Assembly: GCA_934130285.1 (NCBI GenBank)
Contig: CAKOXT010000001.1
Location: 124,001 to 188,000, forward strand
Direction of reading: 5' to 3'
DNA: 64,000 bases
From: an uncultured Clostridia bacterium
GTDB lineage: Bacteria; Bacillota; Clostridia; TANB77; CAG-508
The position numbers were made by a program, and so were the translations under genes. Positions 49,091 to 56,466 of the stretch are shown one piece after another. Under the pieces are notes generated by a model. The model saw only the letters and a program-made list of their open reading frames with translations, was not told the origin of the DNA and made no database searches. Each line of letters opens with the position of its first letter. The first letter of the stretch is position 1.

Positions 49091-49885
49091 ATGGAGAATA
49101 AAAAAATAAATTTAGGAAAAGGAATTATTGAGATTTATGATTTTGGAGACATAAAATTACATTGCTATCAAACAAATGATTTTATGAATGATGAAAGTTA
49201 CATTTTAGAAAATGCTGAAAATGTTTTATTAGTAGAATTCCCTGCATTTTATGATAATTTGGAAGAGTTTGAAAAATATGTTATAGGATTAAATGAGAAT
49301 ATAGTTGGAAAAGTATTTTCTGATCATCCAAATGGAGCTACTATTTTAAAAGATGTTAAAGGATATGCTTCAGAAGGTACTATAAGATCAATGAAAGCAG
49401 GAACAATTCATAATTTAGTAACTGGATTTGAAAAATCTTTTAATGGAGCGTTTGCTAAAGAATTGCACGAGATTACTGATGTATTAAAAGATGAACATGT
49501 TAATATAGGAGGCTTTGAATTAAATTTAACTTATCATGATGAGAACGTAGAAATTGAATTTCCTCAAATAGGATGTGTATATACTCATATGCTAGGACAT
49601 GATTGTCATTCAATAGTTGCAGGAGAAGAACATGCAAATGCAATTATAAATCAATTGAAAGAATATAAAAATAAGGGATACAGATTGGTTTTATCAAGTC
49701 ATTATGTACCAGAGACTTTGAAAGATGTTGATACTAAGATTGATTATCTTGAAAATTTAAAAGAATTGGCAAAGGAAAGTGAAAATGCTGAGGTGTTTGA
49801 GAAGAAGGTTAAGGATAGATATCCTGAGTATAGTGGTTTAAATTATTTGGATATGACAGCTGGATTTTTCTTTCCAAATAAATAA
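49091..49885 (+). CDS. MBL-fold-like protein with degenerate metal site
   Basis: 264 residues with the order of a metallo-beta-lactamase or flavodiiron-type MBL domain: an N-terminal beta sheet, VFSDHPNGATIL where HxHxDH would stand, then YHDENVEIEFPQIGCVYTHM and VLSSHYVPETLKD. Most metal ligands seem replaced, so hydrolase activity is doubtful. AAGGAGTG precedes the ATG. It is divergent from hxlR and bracketed by the 45-base repeat. Genes of this kind beside HxlR regulators are probably part of an oxidative or electrophile response. Confidence 0.65.
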   Translation: MENKKINLGKGIIEIYDFGDIKLHCYQTNDFMNDESYILENAENVLLVEFPAFYDNLEEFEKYVIGLNENIVGKVFSDHPNGATILKDVKGYASEGTIRSMKAGTIHNLVTGFEKSFNGAFAKELHEITDVLKDEHVNIGGFELNLTYHDENVEIEFPQIGCVYTHMLGHDCHSIVAGEEHANAIINQLKEYKNKGYRLVLSSHYVPETLKDVDTKIDYLENLKELAKESENAEVFEKKVKDRYPEYSGLNYLDMTAGFFFPNK

Positions 49886-49922
49886 TTAAATATAATTTTG
49901 CTATTTTGATATATATGCTAAA

Positions 49923-49967
49923 AGTTACTTTAAGGTAACTATGGAACAAAAAAGTGCCTACTTTACA
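49923..49967. repeat. 45-base direct repeat, copy 2
   Basis: Differs from copy 1 in one base. In this copy the end of the repeat forms the left arm of a terminator for the MBL-like gene. Confidence 0.85.
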
Positions 49968-49986
49968 ATATGTAAGGTAGGTTTTA
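49957..49986 (+). terminator. Terminator of the 49091 gene
   Basis: Stem CCTACTTTAC/GTAAGGTAGG with five-base loop and TTTT; the left arm lies in repeat copy 2. Confidence 0.7.
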
Positions 49987-50019
49987 AAATATATCTTATA
50001 GAAAATTAAGAGGTAGTAA

Positions 50020-50811
50020 ATGGATAATTTGGATTATTTAATAAAATATTTGTTAGAAGAAAACAAAAATATTGATATTGAAGAGATTCCTAAAGATTTG
50101 AAAGAAAAACAAAAGTTATATCGTTCATTATGTAATGTTAGAGATGCTATGCCAATATCAGAGAAGTATTTGGAAGTTGAGAATGAATATTTACAAGAAG
50201 AAATTAAGAAAAGAGATATTGTTGATTTAAAAGGTATATCTAGTAGTATTGTTGATGGTAGCACGAAGATTAGTTTATGGAAAGGTGATATTACTTTGCT
50301 TAAAATTGATTGTATTGTTAATGCTGCTAATTCTCAAGGGTTAGGATGTTTTATCCCTTGCCATAAGTGTATTGATAATATTATTCATTCTACTGCTGGA
50401 GTTCAGTTAAGAATTGCATGTAACGAAAAGATGAAGAATATCGGTATATTAAAAACTGGAGAAGTGTTTTTAACAAAAGGATATAATTTACCAGCAAGAT
50501 TTGTTATTCATACAGTAGGACCTATTATTCATAATGTTGTGACAAAAAAGGAAAAAGCAGAATTAGAGAAGTGTTATATTAATTCATTAAAGATAGCTAA
50601 AGATGCTGGAATAAAAAATATAGCTTTTTGTTGTATTTCAACAGGTGAGTTTAGATTCCCAAAAGATTTAGCAAGTGAAATTGCTGTGAAAGCGGTAAAA
50701 AAATTTTTAAAACAAAATGAAGATTTTTTTGAAATGATTATTTTTGATGTATTTTCAGATGAGGATTATGATATTTACTTAGAAAAATTAGGTGATGTAT
50801 ATGGAATATAA
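50020..50811 (+). CDS. Zinc-dependent macrodomain protein-ADP-ribose hydrolase
   Basis: Removes ADP-ribose from proteins in partnership with a SirTM sirtuin. The macrodomain (about 90-262) shows LWKGDITLLKIDCIVNAANS and the Zn-macro signature GLGCFIPCHKCIDNIIHSTAG, which holds the zinc-binding Cys and His residues. Further features are TKGYNLPARFVIHTVGP and FCCISTGEFRFPKDLA. The N-terminal helix region (about 1-85) is typical of the S. aureus/S. pyogenes type. GAGG lies 6 bases before the ATG. It overlaps the sirtuin gene by 11 bases. Confidence 0.93.
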   Translation: MDNLDYLIKYLLEENKNIDIEEIPKDLKEKQKLYRSLCNVRDAMPISEKYLEVENEYLQEEIKKRDIVDLKGISSSIVDGSTKISLWKGDITLLKIDCIVNAANSQGLGCFIPCHKCIDNIIHSTAGVQLRIACNEKMKNIGILKTGEVFLTKGYNLPARFVIHTVGPIIHNVVTKKEKAELEKCYINSLKIAKDAGIKNIAFCCISTGEFRFPKDLASEIAVKAVKKFLKQNEDFFEMIIFDVFSDEDYDIYLEKLGDVYGI

Positions 50812-51637
50812 AGATAGAATTTTAAAAGTAAGAGATTTATTAAAAGAAGCGGATTATGTTTTAATTGGCGCTGGTGCAGGTTTATCTACAGCTGCTGGTA
50901 TGGAATATAGTGGAGAGAGCTTTGAAAAAAACTATAGAGAATTTATTGATAAATATTATTTCGATAATTTGTATTCTGCATCTTTTTATGATTTTAAGAC
51001 TCAGGAGGAAAAGTGGGCTTTTTTTGCGAAGATGATTAAATTGAATAGATATAATGATAAGCCTTTACAGTTATATCAAGAGCTTTATGAATTAGTTTGT
51101 TCAAAGGATTATTTTGTGTTATCTACGAATGTTGATGGACAATTTTATAATAGTGGGTTTGATGCTGAAAGAGTGTTTGAGATTCAGGGAGATTACTGCT
51201 TTTTACAATGTGAAAATGCATGCCATGATAAATTGTATTATAATAAAGAATTAGTAGAGAAATGGATACAAAATACAAAAGATTGTAAGATTCTGTCTGA
51301 CTTGGTTATGAAATGTCCAGTTTGTGGCGGAAATATGGATATGAATTTAAGAAAAGATGCTAATTTTGTGCAAGATAAGAATTGGCATGTTCAAGCAAAA
51401 AAATATGAGGAGTTTATTAATAATGCTAAAGATAAAAAAATGGTGTTGTTAGAAATAGGAGTTGGATTTAATACTCCTGGTATTATTAGGTTTCCTTTTG
51501 AGAGAATGGTAGAAGAAAATGAAGATACATATTTAGTTAGAATTAATAAAGAGTATCCTTCTGCAATATTAGATATAAATGATAAGTTAGTTTCTTTTAA
51601 TGAGAATGTAAGTAAAATAATAGGAGATTTGAAATGA
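50801..51637 (+). CDS. SirTM-class sirtuin, protein ADP-ribosyltransferase
   Basis: NAD-dependent sirtuin of the macrodomain-linked class that transfers ADP-ribose to a carrier protein instead of deacetylating. Motifs: GAGAGLSTAAGM (NAD site), LSTNVDGQF, and FEIQGDYCFLQC, where the deacetylase catalytic His is Gln as expected of SirTM. A zinc site is formed by CENAC and CPVCGG. The ATG at 50801 (MEYKDR) follows AGGTG by 6 bases and is preferred to an ATG two codons earlier. It overlaps the macrodomain gene by 11 bases and the DUF1848 gene by 4. Confidence 0.9.
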   Translation: MEYKDRILKVRDLLKEADYVLIGAGAGLSTAAGMEYSGESFEKNYREFIDKYYFDNLYSASFYDFKTQEEKWAFFAKMIKLNRYNDKPLQLYQELYELVCSKDYFVLSTNVDGQFYNSGFDAERVFEIQGDYCFLQCENACHDKLYYNKELVEKWIQNTKDCKILSDLVMKCPVCGGNMDMNLRKDANFVQDKNWHVQAKKYEEFINNAKDKKMVLLEIGVGFNTPGIIRFPFERMVEENEDTYLVRINKEYPSAILDINDKLVSFNENVSKIIGDLK

Positions 51638-52572
51638 TTATAAATACTGGTTGCAGAACTGATATACCAGCTTTTTATTCAAAGTGGCTGATGAATAGAA
51701 TTCATGAGGGCTATGTTTTAGTACGAAATCCTTATTATCCTGAACAGGTTATAAAATATAGATTAGATCCAAGTGTGGTAGACGGTATGGATTTTTGTAC
51801 GAAAAATCCAAAACCAATGTTGAAATATTTAGATGAATTAGATAAGTTTAGACAATACTGGTTTGTAACGATTACACCATATGGTAAGGATATAGAACCT
51901 GTAGTACCGGATAAAGAAGAGGTAATAGAAAGTTTTAAAAAGTTGTCAGAACATGTTGGTGAGAATTGTGTTGGTTGGAGATATGATCCAATTTTTATGA
52001 ACGAAGATTTTGATGTTGATAAGCATATAGAGTGTTTTGAAAAAATGGCAAAACAGTTAAATGGATATACACATAATTGTACAATTAGTTTTTTAGATTT
52101 GTATGAAAAAGTAAAAAGAAATGCGCCTGATTTAAGACAGCCTACTAAAGATGAGCAAATTAGAATCGCTAAGGCTTTTTATAAAATAGGGAAAAAGAAT
52201 AATATGGTGATATATAGCTGTTGCGAAAATAGTTATTTGGCCCAATATGGACTTAATTGTGAAGGTTGCAGAAGTCAAAGTTTAGTTGAGAAATCATTAG
52301 GTGTAAGCCTAAAACCGCCTAAGAGAAAGAGCTTGAGACAGCAATGTAATTGTTTAATGGGAAATGATATAGGTGCATATAATACTTGTGGACATATGTG
52401 TAAGTATTGCTATGCAAATGAAAATAAGAAATTGGTTGTAGAGAATATGAAAAAACATGATGATAATTCACCTTTTTTAGTTGGAAGATTAAATAATGAT
52501 GATATAGTTACAGAAGCTAATCAAAAGAGTTGGATTGTAAATAGGAATGAACAAATTTCTTTTTGGGGTTAA
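51634..52572 (+). CDS. DUF1848 protein with C-terminal Cys cluster
   Basis: 312 residues; DUF1848 is a putative TIM-barrel Fe-S protein of unknown activity. The N-terminal part has INTGCRTDIPAFYSKW, RNPYYPEQV and GWRYDPIF. The C-terminal part has a Cys-rich series: SCCENSY, CEGCRSQS, QQCNC, and TCGHMCKYCYANEN, the last like a CxxxCxxC cluster. ATG overlaps the sirtuin stop (ATGA), so the three genes are translationally coupled. In known SirTM operons the partners are a lipoyl-carrier-like protein and a ligase; here DUF1848 takes their place. Confidence 0.88.
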   Translation: MIINTGCRTDIPAFYSKWLMNRIHEGYVLVRNPYYPEQVIKYRLDPSVVDGMDFCTKNPKPMLKYLDELDKFRQYWFVTITPYGKDIEPVVPDKEEVIESFKKLSEHVGENCVGWRYDPIFMNEDFDVDKHIECFEKMAKQLNGYTHNCTISFLDLYEKVKRNAPDLRQPTKDEQIRIAKAFYKIGKKNNMVIYSCCENSYLAQYGLNCEGCRSQSLVEKSLGVSLKPPKRKSLRQQCNCLMGNDIGAYNTCGHMCKYCYANENKKLVVENMKKHDDNSPFLVGRLNNDDIVTEANQKSWIVNRNEQISFWG

Positions 52573-52605
52573 AGTCAAAATGGTGATATGTTTGATAGGT
52601 GAAAT

Positions 52606-52639
52606 AAAAGTAGACTAAAAGAGTCTACTTTTATTTTTA
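52606..52639. terminator. Bidirectional terminator between DUF1848 and cotJC
   Basis: Stem AAAAGTAGACT/AGTCTACTTTT with a five-base loop; serves both convergent operons. Confidence 0.85.
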
Positions 52640-53227
52640 GTTATAATTATTCATATAAAATTTCTTTTGGGCTAATTTTTCTTGAACACCATTTAATGCT
52701 TCACCAAATCTTTGGAAGTGGACTACTTCACGCTCTCTTAAGAAACGTAATGGATCTACGACGTCAGGATCGTCTGCACAAAGATCAATCAATTTTTCGT
52801 ATGTTGCTCTAGCTTTTTGTTCTGCAGCAAGGTCTTCAGTTAAGTCGGTTACTGGATCACTTGTTACTTGAAGTGTGGCAGCACTAAAAGGTGTTCCACT
52901 AGCAGCTTGAGGATATGTTCCCCAACCATGATCAGTAAAGTAAGCACCTAGTCCTGCTTTTTCTAATTCTTCGGGACAAACGCCGTCAGTTAATTGGTGA
53001 ACCATACTACTTACCATTTCTAAGTGAGCTAGTTCTTCGGTGCCGATATCATTTAAAATGGCTTTTGATTTTTCATCTGGCATACTTATTCTTTGAGAAA
53101 TATATCTAAGAGCTGCGCCAATTTCGCCGTCTGGTCCACCATATTGTGAAATAATAAATTTGGCTAATCGTGGATTAGTGTTTTTTATTCTTACAGGATA
53201 TTCTAATTTCTTTTGATATAACCACAT
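52637..53227 (-). CDS. cotJC: Spore coat protein CotJC (manganese-catalase-like)
   Basis: A 196-residue ferritin-like protein related to manganese catalase, made in the mother cell and part of the spore coat. It has the start MWLYQKKLEYPVRI, GGPDGEIGAALRYISQR, TEELAHLEMVS with Glu/His metal ligands, and REREVVHFQRFGEAL with the second Glu/His pair. Last gene of cotJA-cotJB-cotJC; its ATG overlaps the cotJB stop by one base. Confidence 0.95.
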   Translation of the reverse strand: MWLYQKKLEYPVRIKNTNPRLAKFIISQYGGPDGEIGAALRYISQRISMPDEKSKAILNDIGTEELAHLEMVSSMVHQLTDGVCPEELEKAGLGAYFTDHGWGTYPQAASGTPFSAATLQVTSDPVTDLTEDLAAEQKARATYEKLIDLCADDPDVVDPLRFLREREVVHFQRFGEALNGVQEKLAQKKFYMNNYN

Positions 53228-53496
53228 TAGTAACTACCTCCTTTTTCCCAAGGCCATGGCTGTTCTAGCCAGCGCCATTTATTACAAGGACATTCTATTG
53301 ATAGAGGTCCATACATTTTTTGATAATTATCTGTTAACATTCTTAACTTGTTGGCATTTTCATTATGAAGACACAAAGCTCTTTTGTCATCTGGATTTAT
53401 GTCTAAATATAGCCCAAGTTCAATAACGGTAAAGTTTACAGCTCGTATTTCATCTAACATTTCTGATCTTGTTTGTTGGCAATTTCCGTCCATCAT
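53227..53496 (-). CDS. cotJB: Spore coat protein CotJB
   Basis: An 89-residue partner of CotJC. The sequence EIRAVNFTVIELGLYLD is the family core, and the end CPCNKWRWLEQPWPWEKGG is typical. It overlaps cotJA by 4 bases (ATGA) and cotJC by 1 base, showing a single coupled unit. Expected to be expressed only during sporulation under mother-cell sigma E. Confidence 0.93.
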   Translation of the reverse strand: MMDGNCQQTRSEMLDEIRAVNFTVIELGLYLDINPDDKRALCLHNENANKLRMLTDNYQKMYGPLSIECPCNKWRWLEQPWPWEKGGSY

Positions 53497-53858
53497 GAAT
53501 TACAGCCACCTCCAATTGTATTTGAATTTTTTAAATAATTTATAGTTTCTAATGATTGATTTGGACAATATGGACTAACGAGTTCTGGGAAAATTGTGCC
53601 CATTTTTAATCCGATTTCTGGTGTGTATACTTGATTCATTCTTTGGTGAGGAACATAACAATGTCCATACATCCAATTTTGAGGGAATGCTGATGTGTTT
53701 GTAAAACCACATGAACATGTTGTGTCATTTTCCATATTTCCATAATTATAATTTTGAATCATGTTACAAGATTCTTCGTACATAGTATTTGACGTGAAAC
53801 TATTGGTATCTGTATTGTTTGAAAGATTGTTATATGAACAATTACAATTTCTAAACAT
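53493..53858 (-). CDS. cotJA: Spore coat-associated protein CotJA
   Basis: 121 residues: a Cys/Asn/Thr-rich start and a conserved C-terminal half with CYVPHQRMNQVYTPEIGL, KMGTIFPELVSPY and a Gly/Cys end. AAGGAGG lies 5 bases before the ATG. It opens the cotJ operon. A sigma-E promoter is expected upstream, but I found no convincing -35/-10 pair in the 213-base gap 53859-54071. Confidence 0.92.
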   Translation of the reverse strand: MFRNCNCSYNNLSNNTDTNSFTSNTMYEESCNMIQNYNYGNMENDTTCSCGFTNTSAFPQNWMYGHCYVPHQRMNQVYTPEIGLKMGTIFPELVSPYCPNQSLETINYLKNSNTIGGGCNS

Positions 53859-54071
53859 TAAAATTCCTCCTTTTATAATAATAAAATATGATTTTTTTTA
53901 CAAAATGTGCTAAAAACATTTGCGATTATAAGAGTATGTGTTATAATTTGTTTGACAGAAATTACTATTTATTTACAAAACAGTATAAAGAGAGTTAAAA
54001 ATGATTGAAGTTAAATAAGTGGTAATATCGTATTAAAAAATTATAAAACCTAGGAGGATAAGGAAGAAAAT

Positions 54072-54368
54072 ATGAATAATAAAATGGTAATTACAGATGA
54101 AGAAAATGTTACTGGAGAATATTTGGTATTTTGTACTTTTGATTCAGGGTTAACAGGAAAAAGCTATGTAGTGTATACAAATGAGCTAAAGGATAAAGAC
54201 AATATGATGCTTTTGTTAAGTGGATCATACAAGAAGGTTGCAAGAAATCATCTAAGAGTTGATAAAAGATTAACTCATGAAGAGAAAGTAATGTTGGAAA
54301 AAATGGTGCAAATTATAATAGATCAAGCCAAAGCTAAAGAAATGAATGATGAAGATTCAATAGATTAA
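54072..54368 (+). CDS. DUF1292-like small protein
   Basis: 98 residues with the pattern of the UPF0473/DUF1292 family: EYLVFCTFDSGLTGKSYVVYT, then a variable strand and a helical acidic end. Members sit next to RNA- or alanyl-tRNA-linked genes in Bacillota, but no role is established. AGGAGG is about 16 bases upstream with GGAAG closer to the start. Isolated between the cotJ operon and a terminator. Confidence 0.55.
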   Translation: MNNKMVITDEENVTGEYLVFCTFDSGLTGKSYVVYTNELKDKDNMMLLLSGSYKKVARNHLRVDKRLTHEEKVMLEKMVQIIIDQAKAKEMNDEDSID

Positions 54369-54480
54369 GTTACTTGATTTTGTGAGTAATGAATATATCT
54401 AAAAGTATGTAATTTTATAGGGCATTAAGAAAAATATTATAAGCTCATTTTAGGTGATTTTTCTTGGTTATCTAGAAAGT

Positions 54481-54515
54481 AAAAAACTCAGTAAATTAAT
54501 TTACTGAGTTTTTTT
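54481..54515. terminator. Strong palindromic terminator before recJ
   Basis: A stem of about 16 bp that includes AACTCAGTAAAT/ATTTACTGAGTT with almost no loop and seven T. The rest of the gap 54369-54582 shows only a TATAAT with a weak -35 (TTTAAA, 17 bases) before recJ. Confidence 0.8.
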
Positions 54516-54582
54516 AAAACTATTTAAAAAAATAACAAAATAAGGTATAATAATGTGGAAATGTTTATTTTAGGAGAGAAAG

Positions 54583-56271
54583 ATGCGAAAAAAATGGGAA
54601 TATAGAGAATTAGATGTAGAAAAAATAAAAGGAATTGCAGAGAAATTTAATGTATCAGAATTATTAGCAACAGTATTAGTAAATAGAGGAATAGTTGATG
54701 ATGAAGAAATAAGAGTTTTCCTAGAACCAACGAGAAATGATTTTCATGACCCTTATTTAATGCCTGATATGGATATTGCAATAGAGAGAATTATTAAAGC
54801 AATCAAAAACCAAGAAAAGGTTATTATATATGGAGATTATGATGTTGACGGAATTACAAGTATTACAGTTTTGAAAAAGTTTTTGAAAACATGTGGACTT
54901 GAGGTTGATTATTACATACCTAATCGTTTAAATGAAGGTTATGGCTTAAATAAGAATGCTATTGATAAAATTAGAGAAAAAGGATATACTTTAATAATTA
55001 CTGTAGACTGTGGTATCTCTGGAATAGAAGAGATTGAATATGCAAATAGTTTTGGAATAGAAACTATAGTTACAGATCATCATGAACCTATGGATGTATT
55101 GCCACCTGCTGTTGCGGTAGTTGATTTAAAGAGAAAAGATAGTAACACATATCCATTTAAAAGTTTAGCTGGGTGTGGTGTAGTATTTAAACTAACACAA
55201 GCACTTGGTATGAAATTAGGAATGGATGAAAAGGAATATTTGAAATATTTAGATATTGTGTGTGTTGGAACTATTTCAGATATAGTACCTTTAGTAGATG
55301 AAAATAGAGTTATTGCTAAACTTGGTTTGAAATTAGTTGAGGTTACACGTAATCCAGGACTTAAGGCTCTTTTAAATGCTTCTGGATATAAGCAAGTTAA
55401 TTCTAATACTATTTCTTTTGGAATAGCACCTAGAATTAATGCTTGTGGCAGAATGGGCTATGAAGAAGAAGCTTTGAAGTTATTTTTAACTGAAAATCTT
55501 GTTGAAGCTTCTAGCATAACGGAAAAGTTGAATAAATATAATAGAGAAAGACAAGAAATAGAAAAAAATATTTATGATGAAGCGATTGCAATGATTCAAG
55601 GAGAAAGTCAAGATGTTAATTCTATTGTACTTGGAGGGGATGATTGGCATCATGGTGTTATTGGAATTGTTTCTTCAAAAATTACAGAAATGTATTTTAA
55701 GCCATCAATTTTGATATGTTTTGAAGGTGAAGAAGGCAAAGGTTCTGGAAGAAGTATACCTGGTTTTGATCTTCATGAAGCACTAGTTAAATTGTCTAAG
55801 TATTTAGATAAATATGGTGGACATGAGATGGCTGTTGGATTAAGCTTGAAAAGAAAAAACTTTGAAGCATTTAAAAAAGCTTTTCAAGAATATGTTGCTG
55901 AAAAAGATATAAGTGATATTGTTCCAATAATTGAAATAGATAAGCAAATTGATTTAAAGGATGTTGATTATAATGTTGTTAAACAACTTGATTTATTGGA
56001 ACCTTTTGGAGAAGCAAATAGAAGACCGGTATTTGTTTATAGAAATTTAAAAATAGATTCTATAAGAGCATTATCAGATGGAAAGCATTTGAAATTAACA
56101 TTAAAAGATGGAAATTCTGTTGTTAATGCTATTGGATTTAATATGGGAGCTCTTTCTAAAGAATATATGATTGGAGATAAAATTGATGTTGCAGGAACTC
56201 TTGAATTAAATTCATTTAATGGAAAAGAAATGGTACAAATAAATATTAAAGACATTATGAAATCTTTATAA
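54583..56271 (+). CDS. recJ: Single-stranded-DNA-specific exonuclease RecJ
   Basis: 5'-3' ssDNA exonuclease of recombination and mismatch repair. DHH/DHHA1 motifs: YGDYDVDGITS (about 84-94), TVDCGISG, TDHHEPMD (about 165-172), PRINACGRMG, and GGHEMAVGLSL in the DHHA1 part. A C-terminal OB-like domain follows. 562 residues is the E. coli-type size and shorter than B. subtilis RecJ, which has an extra C-terminal domain. AGGAG lies 7 bases before the ATG. Confidence 0.95.
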   Translation: MRKKWEYRELDVEKIKGIAEKFNVSELLATVLVNRGIVDDEEIRVFLEPTRNDFHDPYLMPDMDIAIERIIKAIKNQEKVIIYGDYDVDGITSITVLKKFLKTCGLEVDYYIPNRLNEGYGLNKNAIDKIREKGYTLIITVDCGISGIEEIEYANSFGIETIVTDHHEPMDVLPPAVAVVDLKRKDSNTYPFKSLAGCGVVFKLTQALGMKLGMDEKEYLKYLDIVCVGTISDIVPLVDENRVIAKLGLKLVEVTRNPGLKALLNASGYKQVNSNTISFGIAPRINACGRMGYEEEALKLFLTENLVEASSITEKLNKYNRERQEIEKNIYDEAIAMIQGESQDVNSIVLGGDDWHHGVIGIVSSKITEMYFKPSILICFEGEEGKGSGRSIPGFDLHEALVKLSKYLDKYGGHEMAVGLSLKRKNFEAFKKAFQEYVAEKDISDIVPIIEIDKQIDLKDVDYNVVKQLDLLEPFGEANRRPVFVYRNLKIDSIRALSDGKHLKLTLKDGNSVVNAIGFNMGALSKEYMIGDKIDVAGTLELNSFNGKEMVQINIKDIMKSL

Positions 56272-56319
56272 TTAGTAAGTTTTCTTAAATGTATTTGTGT
56301 AAGGAAGGGAATGAAAAAT

Positions 56320-56466
56320 ATGAAAGATGATACGATTGAAAGAACAATAGATGATGTAATAAAAATGGCTAAAGAAAAAAATAGAAAAGTAGATACAAAA
56401 AAGATTACACGTGCTTATAATTATGCCAAAGCAAAGCATCGGAGATCAGAAGAGAAAATCAGGTGA
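56320..56466 (+). pseudogene. 5' end of the Rel gene, out of frame with the rest
   Basis: ATG at 56320 behind GGAAGG starts MKDDTIERTIDD and runs TRAYNYAKAKH, the normal beginning of a Rel enzyme. At 56440 one extra C shifts the frame: without it the protein would read YAKAKHGDQKRKSGEP, as in the family. The frame stops at 56466. The main part of the gene continues in the next frame (56411-58516). Confidence 0.8.

Noticed and set aside
53859..54071. Sigma-E promoter for cotJA
   Set aside because: CATACTCT and TCAAACA-like words occur but at the wrong spacing (10 bases); not convincing.
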